The translations under genes were made by a program, and so were the position numbers. The notes under the pieces were generated by a model. It was given only the letters and a program-made list of their open reading frames with translations. It was not told the origin of the DNA and did no database searches. A stretch of DNA of 64,000 bases from Chamaecyparis obtusa (lineage: Eukaryota; Streptophyta; Pinopsida; Cupressales; Cupressaceae): NCBI GenBank assembly GCA_027943335.1, contig BSBK01002159.1, positions 1,531,001 to 1,595,000 of the forward strand, written 5' to 3'. Below are positions 23,111 through 32,945 of the stretch, piece after piece (positions within the stretch are counted from its first letter, which is position 1; every line of letters starts with the position of its first letter).

Positions 23111-24480
23111 TGGTTTGTCTTGAGAATAATGCTAAAAACTTTCAATTTACTATACAAAATCTTAAAAACCCTACAATTTCTAAAAATATTACCTCTAATT
23201 GTTTTAATTTGCATTCAGATGAATGGTATTCTCATATTTTTCATTTCTTGAAAGATGGTACTTTTCCCGAATCAACAAGGAACACACATAATCATATTAT
23301 GAAGCTTGTAACATGTTACATCATTCTAGGAGATACACTTTACAAATGCTCTTATGAAGGATTACTATTAAGATGTCTCAATAGAATTGAAATCTTGGTA
23401 GCTTTGGCAAAAGCTTATTCTGGTTCTTATGGGGGACATTTTGGTGGAAAATCCCTGGTTAATAAATTTCTTAGAATGGGATATTATTGGAAAACAATGG
23501 AACAAGATTCTTTCATGTTTGTTAAGAAATGTCCTCAATGTAAAAAACATAGTAATTTGATTCATGCTCCTGCTCGTGAGCTTCGTAATCAAGTTTCTCC
23601 ATGGCCTTTTAGTATTTGGGGTTTTGATCTTATTGGAAAAATCTCACCAGCTTCTTCTCAAGGACATACTCACATCTTGACTACTATAGATTACTTCTCG
23701 AAGTGGGTTGAAGTTGTCTCTCTTCGTTCAATGACTGCAGATGATATTTGTGATTTCATCCTTAACAATATCATAACATGATTTGGTATACCTTCAACGA
23801 TAGTTTCAGATAATGTTACCTCTTTTAAAAATAAAGAAGTTGTGAAATTCTTGGAGAAATATTGAATTCAACATAGATTTTCAAATCCTTATTATCCTCA
23901 ATCTAATGGTCAAGCTGAAGCATCAAATAAAATCATTGAACAAATCCTAAGAAAAATAGTTCACAAGCATGCAAAAGATTGGCATACTCAATTGACCTAT
24001 GCTTTATGGGCTTATAGGACCAGTGTTCGTACTTCCACGAGTACTTCTCCTTACAATCTGGTCTATGATATTGATGCTATTATGCCTTTGGAATTAGAAA
24101 TACCTTCTTTATGTGTTTCATTTCATGGGATAATTGACAAGGATACTTTTTAGGAATAACGCTTACAAGATCTAGAAATGTTGGATGAACAATGGATACA
24201 TGCATTAGAACATATAAAAGCTTATCATAAATCTCTTCAGAAGCAATATAATCATAAGGTAATTGAATGAACATTTTCGGTTGGTGATTTAGTCTTATAT
24301 GAGAATCAATGAAATGTGAATGCTTTACCTGGTGAAAAAGGAAAGTTTAGCCCTAATTGGCTTGGACTTTTTGTTGTCATTGAAGACTTTGGTTCTGGGG
24401 CTTATAAACTTGCTGATATGGATGGTGTTTCTTTTAAGGAACCTATTAATATTATGCATCTCAAACATTATTATCCTTAA
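23111..24480 (+). pseudogene. Element E integrase
   Basis: The HHCC motif is visible (HNHIMKL; CPQCKKHSNLIHAPAREL). The catalytic triad is retained: FDLIGKI, VSDNVTSFKNKEV and SNGQAEASNK. The C-terminal domain continues through LWAYRTSVRTSTSTSPYNLV and SVGDLVLYENQ to GSGAYKLADMDG and the final KHYYP before a TAA at 24478-24480. The frame is the same as RT. About seven point stops break it, mostly at expected Gln or Arg codons. The catalytic residues are better preserved than in element A. Confidence 0.85.
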
Positions 24481-24690
24481 TTTCATTCTTTCTTTCCTTG
24501 TGGATTTATGTATTCCTTATAAAGTTTATTTTATAGGTTATGTAGTTTTAGAAAAATTACATATTGAATATATTTATGCACCTTCTTTTCTTTTTATTAA
24601 GTTTTATATTGATGAAAGCATAGTAATCAAACATAGAAATAATTAGTAGAGAAAGTTTTTCATTCATCAAATTTTTTTTCAAGTTCTAAT
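24481..24690. other. Spacer between element E pol and antisense PMD gene
   Basis: AT-rich, no open frame with protein-like composition. On the minus strand it would be the 3' untranslated part of the PMD gene. Confidence 0.4.
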
Positions 24691-26014
24691 ACATATGTGG
24701 CCCATGGCCCTATTTATCACTACATTTTTACTATGCTCTGATAGCTGATGGCTCCCAGATCTCTCTGGCCTATGATAGGAAGATGTAGGTCTATGTGTTT
24801 GTGTGTGGCTCCTCGATATGATCATACCATGCGAATACCCTCAAGCACTTTGTAACTTAGCTATCAACTTCTCCTCTCTTTCTTTGTACACCCTCAGCTC
24901 ATGTTGGACACATGCAAAGATATCGGCATGCCTGGCGGGATCTCTATAGCCAAGAGAGGATTCTCGCTCTCTCGCTAGTAGTCGGTAGGATATACATGTA
25001 TCCTTTAGAATCTTAGATACAAAGCTCCTCCACTCTACTACACTAGCTACAGAATGAAATTACATTTATCAATTTAGTACCTTTTTTCAAATCAAGTTGC
25101 ATATTTAATCATATCTCATATTTCATACCCGGGTCTCCCTCTTAGATGTCACTAAAGTGTCTAGATGGTGGGGGCATGGAGTGACTACTCTCTCCATGCT
25201 TTCTATGTCGAGGCCTCATCGGTGGTGTCTCTATGTGGGCTTGTGGAGGCCGTCATGATCTTAGTGGTGATGCATGAAAAACATGTACATCCGCATCAGT
25301 ATCACCAGTTGGGGGCATCTCCTCTGCTCTCTCTTCTACTCTCTCCTCCTCCATGGGTTCTCCCTCACAGATGTGCTCCTCCTCATTTCTGAGATCCTCA
25401 TCCTCCTCTACTATACCACTATCCTAGTGAGTCCTCTCTGAAAGGCCTGGATCACCTGTAGGATAATCCTCAGGGAAGATGGGGTAGGTCCGCTAAAGAC
25501 TCCAATACTTGATGTAATCTCAGCTCAGGCCTGAATAGGTCACATCTAGTGGTACCTCTGTATCCTCTATCTCATCTATATCACTATCCTCTATGTCTTC
25601 TATCGATGGTCGATGTATGGCACCAGGTCTCTGATAGTACCTCCTCGGATGCACATAATGAGGTACTACTCTAGGAACTCCCTGTAACAGGTTGAACTAT
25701 CTCATCACCCAATCATAATAGTATGGCATCACTATATGATTCTGATGACCCTTCAGTAGCTTCTACCACTGTGAATGTCTTATCTGGAATCATGTATTTG
25801 GCCACTCTGTCATCTGGCAATAGGATATCCATATCACATCTGTGCCCAGAATGTGGTCTAGATGTACCCTCCAATAGAGGATATCTCTGAATTGCCAGGC
25901 ATCTCTCAAAGGGTAAGAAAAGACTCTTGGTGTACTTGTTGCCCAAAAATTCCTTGTCATTCATTTTTGGCCACGGTTCCTATTTTCCAAGAAATGCTCA
26001 AGTGTCAAAAACCC

Positions 26015-26172
26015 AGTGTGTTTTTGACCTTCTCTCTAAAGGCTCAGGATGTTTCTGCCTTTTGGTCTGAAAGCTTGGTGTGTTTTTGACCTCCACTCTG
26101 AAAGCTTAGTGTGTTTTCGACCTTTTCTCAAAAACCCTCTGTGTTTTTGACCCCTTATGTGTTTTCGATCCT
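26015..26172 (+). repeat. 31-bp minisatellite with GTGTGTTTTTGACC core
   Basis: Four to five tandem units of about 31 bp start with GTGTGTTTTTGACC (variants GATGTTTCTGCC, GTGTGTTTTCGACC) followed by CTCTGAAAGCTT-like sequence. The array ends in a shortened unit. Confidence 0.65.
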
Positions 26173-26242
26173 AAGCGCGCAACTCCAACAGGCAGGTCCT
26201 AGTTCCTCAAAGTCGTGCCAGTGCAGAGAAGATCCGACGGCT

Positions 26243-27212
26243 GTCACATGATCACATGGGATCTTCCAATCCCATGACATCATATGAAAACTATTGATGT
26301 AGTATCAACAAAGATCGGCGGTCAAGATCTACGGTGGCAGTCAGTGGTAGCATCTTTCGGTTGGTCGCATGATCGCATGGGCTCTTTTGAGCCCATGCGG
26401 CCATGCGACAAACCGTCAATGATTTCAGTGGCGATCGACATAACAGTTCTAGGCTGGTCGCATGATCACATGCGGCTTCCTAACCGCATGCGACCATGCG
26501 ACAAGCCTCTAGCGGTCAGCGGGGCTTCGGTGGGTGGTGACGTGTCTAGTCTGTAGTGGGCCAGCGGTAGCATGTGGCCCCGTAGATGTGAGATCTGATG
26601 GCTATCGCATGTTCACATGGGATCTTCTGGTCCCATGCAATCATGCGACCACCGTTGGATTCTTTGGTGCTTTCCTATGGTGTGGTCATGGGTCCAACCA
26701 TGGTGTTCGGCTCCTATTGGGCCACGTGGCAGGGTTCAACAGGTGTGATGTTTTTTGGGCCCGAGCTTTTTTTTTAAAAAGCGGTGATAGATTCTAAAAG
26801 GGGTTGTTGCATGATCGCATGCGGCTTTCTAACCGCATGTGATCATGCGACTAGCATTTTTTTCAAAGCGGTTAACATGTTTCGCGTGGTCACTAGATAG
26901 AGCCTGGGGTTAGTAAACTTCCTGCGACTTTGCGACTAAAGAGAGGATGAACCCAAGGTGGAACTGGGGTTAAGTTTGCTGTGCAATCTTGAGCCCGAAC
27001 ATTTGTGGCAAGCAGAGGTAGATTATAAAAGGCTTGTCACATGATCGCATGAAGCCTTTTTGGCTGATGCGATCATGTGACCATTGACTTTTTCGTGGGG
27101 ATGCTGAGGCGGCTTTCCTTGCGGGTCCAGGTGTCTTGCATGGCTAAGTGGTAGTTTCAAAGAGCTTGTCGCATGATCACATGAGGCTTTTTTAGCTCAT
27201 GCAATCATGTGA
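26243..27212. repeat. Array of seven 45-bp hairpins
   Basis: Near-palindromes lie at 26243-26287, 26364-26409, 26457-26502, 26604-26649, 26806-26851, 27036-27081 and 27168-27212. Each has the form GTCGCATGATCGCATG, a variable inner stem, a 4-8 base T-rich loop, and the inverse arm ending CATGCGAC or CATGTGAC. The outer arms are conserved. The inner 4-6 bp differ between copies yet remain self-complementary (GGGCTC/GAGCCC, GCGG/CCGC, AGCC/GGCT). Spacing is 93-231 bp. The last three also share an upstream segment like GATTATAAAAGGCTTGTC, so larger units were duplicated. Confidence 0.8.
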
Positions 27213-28240
27213 CCAGTGGTATTTTCAAAATGATGCAACCATTTTTCACGGGGTTTCTTCCAAAGTGAACATTTTGCAAGTGCGGGTAGCTGAAGAAATT
27301 GATGATTTCAGAGGCAGTTGCAGTTGGGAGAATTTGCAGATCTTTTAGGCAGCCATTTGTGGTCCTTTCTAAGATCTGAAATCAGATTTTGGTCATTCAT
27401 GGCTGAGTGGGTTGCAGAGGTTGTTAGGTCAAGGCTTTTTGTCTACGGGCAAGATCAGTACAGGCATGGGCACGCAAGGGGAGAAATGTCTGATCGGTTG
27501 AGATATTTGCAGAGTTTATTTATGATCAGAAGTGATGGTTTTAGGGTGGATTATTTTATGCATATCTATGTAGCCCTAAAATTTTGACTCCTGCGTGCAT
27601 GTAGTAGAAGTGTATATAACATTTTTTGGAGCCTGTAGTGCTCAGAATTCACATTTTGTAAAAAAGAAAGGCTTTTCTTGGAAAACTATCTGTAGCATTT
27701 CTTTGTGCTCTTTGTTTTTCGACATCCTGTAAGTTCTCATTGATAATACAAATATTGCAAAGTATTCTGTGACATGTTTCCTATCCTTATGCTTTCTTGT
27801 TTGGCGTATCTCTTATTGGATTGAAGTTTATGAATGCTTTCAGTGATACTTAGAGTTCCTGATCCCTCTTACTTTTAGCTTATATGTGCACTACTGTGTT
27901 TGATCTAATCTAAGTGAGTTTGTGAGTATTCTTCAGCCCTTGTCATTCTATCTCATTCCTGTGCCCTTTTTCTGAAGAGAATGTCTGCTTGCTGGTCATA
28001 GGTTGTGTCTAATTTTTAGGTCCTCTTATGAAATACTTATGCAAGCCTATTCAGTAAACTATGATCTCCCAGACGTAAGCCTCTCATTGGTTTCATTCCT
28101 CTATCCTGAGATCCAAACCCTAGTTTTGGTGCATCACCTAGTAGGTAGATTTTCTTTCTATTATTTCCCTTTCCAAGCATTCCTTATATCCCTTTCCCTC
28201 AAAAGAATTTACTTTCATGTTAAGAGAAAATCAGGGTGAT
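27213..28240. other. Region between hairpin array and PMD exon, possible plus-strand promoter
   Basis: No protein-coding frame is convincing. A TATA-like TGTATATAACA lies at 27611-27621 on plus, followed 110 bp later by CATCCTGTAAGTTC, which resembles a splice donor. Whether this 2.3-kb block (25965-28240) is an insertion in, or an intron of, the PMD gene is unresolved; I found no duplicated flank. Confidence 0.35.
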
Positions 28241-29129
28241 TATCCAAGAGGAACCAACCTAGAATCTGGAGGTCTCATCTCAGTTAGCAAAAGGTCCCAC
28301 AACCTTGAGATGATTCCCATGTTATACTAGATTATCAAGACCAAGAGAGCTTGAGATCAGAGGTGCAAATTCAATGTATAACAGTACTCGCATCTACCAT
28401 CATTGGAGCATCCTGTGGATAGGTACATGCAAAATGCTCAAACAACCAAATCTACAAGAGTGTGCATATCAAAAGACTCTCTCTTTGGTATCTCACTAGC
28501 TGACATAGCTTGTGGTATAGCTGGGCTAACATGCTACGACCCCATGAGAACATGATTTTCTCACTCTCTATCCTCTATATAAGATGGGTAAGAGGTGTAG
28601 AAAATATTATACTCTTTGAGTTGGGTAACACAACCAAGGATACTATGCAAAGCATCACTCTCCATACCAAAGGTGTAGGGCTTGACAGTATGGATGAAAA
28701 AAGAACTTGATCTGATCAGGTTTACATCTATGGAACCCATCCCAAGCAATACTCTTTATCTGCAAGGATCTCCTCACAAACTTGCTATGCTCTAGGTATG
28801 ACAGTCTCACCTCAGAGTGGAAGCCACAAGATCCTATAGACATCCTCTAGTGTCACTGTAATCTCTCCCGAGGGAAGATGGAAGGAGCATGTATCCTCAT
28901 CCCACCTCTCTATCAGAGCTGATTTCATAGCTCGGTGTAGCCTAATTTGTGGTAGGAATACTACCAAGTATAGTCCTACATCTCTTAGTAGCTGCATCTC
29001 ATCCTCACTGAGCTTAGACAGTCTCTCTCTGATGATCACTAGAAACTCTCCAAATAGGTGCTCTTAGAGACAGACCATGTCCTATAAGCATAAATAAACA
29101 TCATATTAGCATTCTACATCATAAAATCT

Positions 29130-29340
29130 ACAAATCCAACTCAACTAGGTCAAGGTCGACCTTAGTTTGGTCAAGGTTGACCTTCCTAGGTCAATGTTGA
29201 CTTTCCTGGGTTAGGGTCGACCTTGTTGGGTCAAGGTCAACCTCATCCCAGATAAGGTGGAGACCTTCTAGTTCATGTTGACCTTCTTGGGTCAAGTTCA
29301 ACATAACTAGGTCAGGGTCAGGGTCGAGCTTGCCTACAAA
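29130..29340. repeat. Degenerate GGTCAAGGTCGACC repeats in the PMD intron
   Basis: About ten imperfect copies of a near-palindrome (GGTCAAGGTCGACCTT, GGTCAAGGTTGACCTT, GGTCAATGTTGACTTT) fall inside the 29082-29385 intron. Similar words occur in U3 of both element E LTRs. Confidence 0.65.
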
Positions 29341-29524
29341 AATCAAGAATTTGTGAAGTATGGAAACCAATAACAACAAACTCACCTTAGGAAGCGATTG
29401 TCCAGTAGCCAGGCACTATCTCAAGAGCTCCATGCACATTGCTCAAAGTTCTTCTCTCCTTGGCATCTTTCTTTCTCTCTTCAAATCTGCAAATGGTAAG
29501 AATGAGTAAGTATGACTTTCTTTT

Positions 29525-29536
29525 CCTTATTTATAG
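29525..29536 (-). promoter_or_regulatory. TATA box of antisense PMD gene
   Basis: The minus strand reads CTATAAATAAGG about 60 bp upstream of the ATG at 29466. Confidence 0.55.
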
Positions 29537-29542
29537 TTAAAA

Positions 29543-29574
29543 TTAGGGTTTTGTTAGGGTTTCTCTTAGGGTTT
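29543..29574 (-). promoter_or_regulatory. Three telo-boxes upstream of antisense PMD gene
   Basis: Three exact AAACCCTAA sites on the minus strand lie at 29543-29551, 29554-29562 and 29566-29574, just upstream of the TATA box. Telo-boxes are known plant promoter elements, often near the start site of genes active in dividing cells. Three in 32 bp with correct spacing to a TATA box is unlikely by chance. Confidence 0.6.
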
Positions 29575-29599
29575 TCTCATGGTAAATTCAGATTTCCTT

Positions 29600-29932
29600 T
29601 CTTATGCATTTAGATAGACAGTCACTCTTTTCATCATAACTTGAGTTCGGTAACTCCATTTTAGTGCCATCAGTGGAGTTGGAATCATGATTTAGATACC
29701 TAACTTCTTGAATCAGTTTAGGAAGGCTAGGAATCCTTCTAATTGGTTTAGGAAAGAACTTTTCAACAAACTGCATATCTAGTGTATAAAGTTATCCTTA
29801 TCACCCTTCAAAAGTAGAAAGCTGAAACATGGGGGGCATAAGGGGCTTTATGCACTTCTCAAGTTGTCATTTAGTAAGATCTAGGTAATTTGTGGATTTT
29901 CATTAACCTTGTGTATTGCAGGTTCTAACAAT
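29600..29932. other. Element E interior upstream of PMD gene, no gene seen
   Basis: AT-rich sequence between the PMD promoter and element C. No coding frame or repeat was recognised. Confidence 0.4.
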
Positions 29933-29937
29933 TTTTT

Positions 29938-30905
29938 TGATGCAGGAGCATCCTAGGATTCTTGGCAATCCTGTATCAACCAAAAATATGTTTGTCTTTG
30001 AAGGTAGATTGTTAGATTTGATCTTGGTTTGGTGGAGTTCTTGCTCAGTTTGGGAGACTGGTTGCTCAGTTTATGTGGTTACTGGGGTGCTCGGTCTTTG
30101 AAGAATGCTTGGTAATTGAAGGCATTGGTTCACTAGTGCTCAACGATAGCTATGTTGCTTGGTCATGCTTGGCATGGTTGGTCGACTGGTGCTCAGTTAT
30201 TTCCTCTATTGCTTGGTGTTCTTGCTTATCGAATGGATTATTTTGATGGATCAGCTTGGCTGACTGGTTCCATTGATTTGGGTTGTGCTCCTTGAGTTAT
30301 GGATTAACTGTTGGATGCGCAGGGACCTAGATCTGGTGTGTTGCATTCTTCTATGTGGATCTGATGACCATTGGGGCCATCTTTGAGAGTTGATTTATTT
30401 TGTAATGCTATGTGAGAGCCAACTAATGTTTTAGCATTTAATATTTGTTTGTAAGGGTTTATTTTTTCATCAGCTGACTTGTGGTTGGAAATCAGTATTT
30501 ATAAGATGCTTGGGTATTTTTTTAGGGGCATCAGAGATTGTGGGAAGAAAGTTGGTAGCCTATGAGCTTAGGAGCAGGAAGATTGCTTGGAAGTTTGAGT
30601 ACAAGTTTAGATCATTCCTGGGTGCCTACCATGTGCTACCTATTACAGACCTAGGATAGCTAAATCTAGATGTTGGGGAAAGGATTTGGATCCCACAATA
30701 TCTTGTAGACTGTTACTTGCATTGTATTTGGCCATAATCAGGAAGGCCTTACAGCTTGACACATTGCATGTAATCAGTAATTTGATGAATAGAGACTTTA
30801 GTTTTATTACAGATCTGCTACTCTTTTTGTGTATTTTCGTTGCATATTGGTTTTGCTGCAAGGTCAGTCAGTCCATAATTGGATCGACTAGCCTTGACTA
30901 CGTCA
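29938..30905 (+). repeat. Element C 5' LTR
   Basis: 968 bp, beginning TGATGCAGGAGCATCC and ending ACTACGTCA. It pairs with 32946-33914. Confidence 0.85.
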
Positions 30906-31003
30906 AGTGGTATTAGAGAAAAGTTTGTTCCTATTTGAGTGAAGTCTATTCCTTTTGGAGCCGAGTGGATCTTATGTGTTTGTATTTGGATCTCAATTTG
31001 AAG

Positions 31004-32032
31004 ATGCCTCCGAGGAGAAATCATGAGATCTCAGAGGAAGAAGAAGCTATTGGAGAATTCAGTCTTGATGATTTTAGGACCTTGCAAAAACAAGTGCAAG
31101 ACTTACAAGAGGAATTGAGAAAGAAGAAACCTACCTTGAAAGAGGATAGTGATCATGAATCTAAGGAAGATCATTTTGAAGAAGTTGTCGAAGAAGCTAG
31201 GGATTCTGAGGAGAACCAAATTTTGAAAGCTATGTCTAAGATTGGGAAAAGACCTAAGATTGAAGTTTTTGCATTTGCTGGAAGGCTTAGGCCAGAAGAA
31301 TTGATTGATTGGATTAATGAGATTGATGAATACTTTGAGTACGAAGAAATAGAAGATCCTGATAGGGTTAGATTTGCAAAGACTAAGTTGAAAGGTCATG
31401 TAAATATTTGGTGGAGAGAAGTTCAGTTGGAAAGAGGTAGAAGAGGAAAATAAAAGATCACTAAGTGGAACCAAATGGTTGATAAGTTGAAGAAACAATT
31501 AATTCTAGTGGATTATGAATTGGACATGTTTAAGAAGATGAAAGCTTTGAAGAAGAGTAACAAATTGGTATAGGAGTATACCGAGGAGTTTTAAAGAATC
31601 CTAATTAGGACTGGTCATTCTGAAGCTGATAAAGAGAAGGTTGCTAGGTATGTCTATGGTTTGAGACCTAGTATTCAGGAAGAGTTACTTACTGTGTGGA
31701 TGACAACAATTGGTGATGCTTATCAAATGGCATTGAAGATTGAAGAGAAGATGAATAAGAAGTATGAAGGAAAGAAAAACAATAGGAACCAAGGTGGTAA
31801 AACTGGTGAGACAGTTGCTGAGAGTAATGTGATAGAGAATCCTAAGTCTGATGTGGGATCTTATAGTGGTCAAGCTACTAAGAATGCTAGACAGAGAGGA
31901 AGGTGGAAGAATGAGTTCATCGACACTTGTTGTAACTGTGGTGAAGCTAGTCATAGAAGTTGGCAATGTCCTAAGAAAAGAGTTGCACTAACTACTGAAG
32001 AAGATATTGTGAATGTTGCAAAAAAAAGGTGA
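31004..32032 (+). pseudogene. Element C gag
   Basis: The start is MPPRRNHEISEEEE at 31004. A coiled segment (LQKQVQDLQEELRKKK) precedes the capsid core: AGRLRPEELIDWINEIDEYF, then FAKTKLKGHVNIWWREVQLE. The zinc knuckle CCNCGEASHRSWQC is at about 31930. Three stops (31451, 31571 and 31592, for example) interrupt an otherwise single frame. The frame ends at a TGA just after an A8 run at 32020-32028, where a one-base shift enters the protease frame. Confidence 0.8.
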
Positions 32033-32840
32033 GACACTTATCACTAGGAGATTAGTTGCATGTGTCCATGAACTGGTGCAAAGGATAAATTTGTTTAGAA
32101 CTAGATGTAAGTGCAAGGATAAGGTATGTAATGTCATAGTTGATGGTGGTAGTTCTGAGAACTTTGTTTTAGATGAAATGGTTAGTAAGTTGAATTTGGA
32201 AAGAAGGAAGCATCCTAATCCTTATCAGATTAGTTGGATACAAGATGTTTCTAAGGTTAGAGTTGAAGAAAAATGTTTGGTTAAGTTTTAGATTGGATCT
32301 TACTAGGATGAGATATTGTGTGATATATTACCTATGGATGCTTGTCATTTGTTGCTCGGTAGACCCTGTCAATTTTATAGGAATGTTTTGTTTGATGGTC
32401 ATGCTAATACCTATGTGGTTAGGCATGAAGGAGCTCGGCATAAGATAATACCTTTACAGGAGATAGGGCTTAAGGGATGTGGAGTTATCAGGTGTTTTCC
32501 TTATGACAAGCCTCAGGAGCATAAGGTTGATGAACCTTTTCCTGTTAAGTCTAGTTTGAAGGAGAAGGAGAATGATATCTCTAAAGAGTTTGTTGAGATT
32601 AAGAAATAGATGGTCTTGCTGGTAGAGATGGTACAATAGATGGTGACATTTGTGACACAGAGAGATGTAGATGATACTGAGTTGGTTGAGTCTAGAGAGG
32701 ATGAACCTTACCGAGGCACTAATGTGATCGGTAGTAGTCAGAGTCAGTTGCTAGCAGTTTCCAATTGGAAGGATAAGAAAAGTGGAAAGCAGGACTTTTT
32801 GCATGAGACAGTGAGTGAAGTGAAGACTACTTGGGATTAA
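32013..32840 (+). pseudogene. Element C protease and C-terminal tail
   Basis: This frame lies one base off gag at the A8 run. The Cys-rich entry CKCKDKVCNVIVDGGSSENF contains the protease active-site DGGSS. LPMDACHLLLGRPCQFYRNV is the C-terminal protease motif. An acidic tail of about 170 residues follows (EIKK; VDDTELVESREDEPYRG), with a few stops, to 32840. RT does not follow. The 3' LTR starts 105 bp later, so pol is absent. Confidence 0.8.
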
Positions 32841-32945
32841 AGACAAGAGGAGATATAGGTGAAGAACAAATTTGGCATACCTATTCTGATTTCCTTGAGG
32901 TGTTCCTAATTTCCTTATGAGAAAATCTTTCTTACCTGGGGTGTC

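Larger units (their letters stand above)
24700..29466 (-). pseudogene. Antisense plant-mobile-domain (PMD) gene inside element E
   Basis: Exon 1 (29466-29386) starts MPRREEL behind a TATA box and telo-boxes. Its donor AAG/GTGAG and an acceptor TTATAG/GAC at 29081 define a 304-bp intron. Exon 2 carries the N-terminal PMD signature: LSEDEMQLLRDVGLY, then LIERWDEDTCSFHLPSGEIT and VTLEDVYRILWLPL (28812-29039). Downstream come SWGRSMLAQLYHKLCQLVR and IWLFEHFACTYPQDAP (28570-28380). After the 2.3-kb hairpin region the gene resumes at 25964, with YYDWVMR (the PMD VMRQFG-like motif) near 25700. It then has an acidic tail (EEERVEERAEEMPP) and a coiled-coil end near 24850. Many TAG/TGA stops and frame changes make it a pseudogene. 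PMD proteins (MAIN/MAIL1 family) act in plant gene silencing and are also carried by plant transposons. Confidence 0.75.

Noticed and set aside
26243..27212. CRISPR-like array
   Set aside because: The repeats are palindromes with irregular 93-231-bp spacing and drifting sequence in plant DNA, and there are no cas genes.
27318..27587. 89-codon plus-strand open frame after the hairpin array
   Set aside because: There is no recognisable motif, its codon composition matches the flanks, and it has no homologous frame nearby.
29541..29580. Telomeric repeat (TTAGGGTTT)
   Set aside because: There are only three spaced copies, placed next to a TATA box and an ATG; telo-boxes are the better reading.
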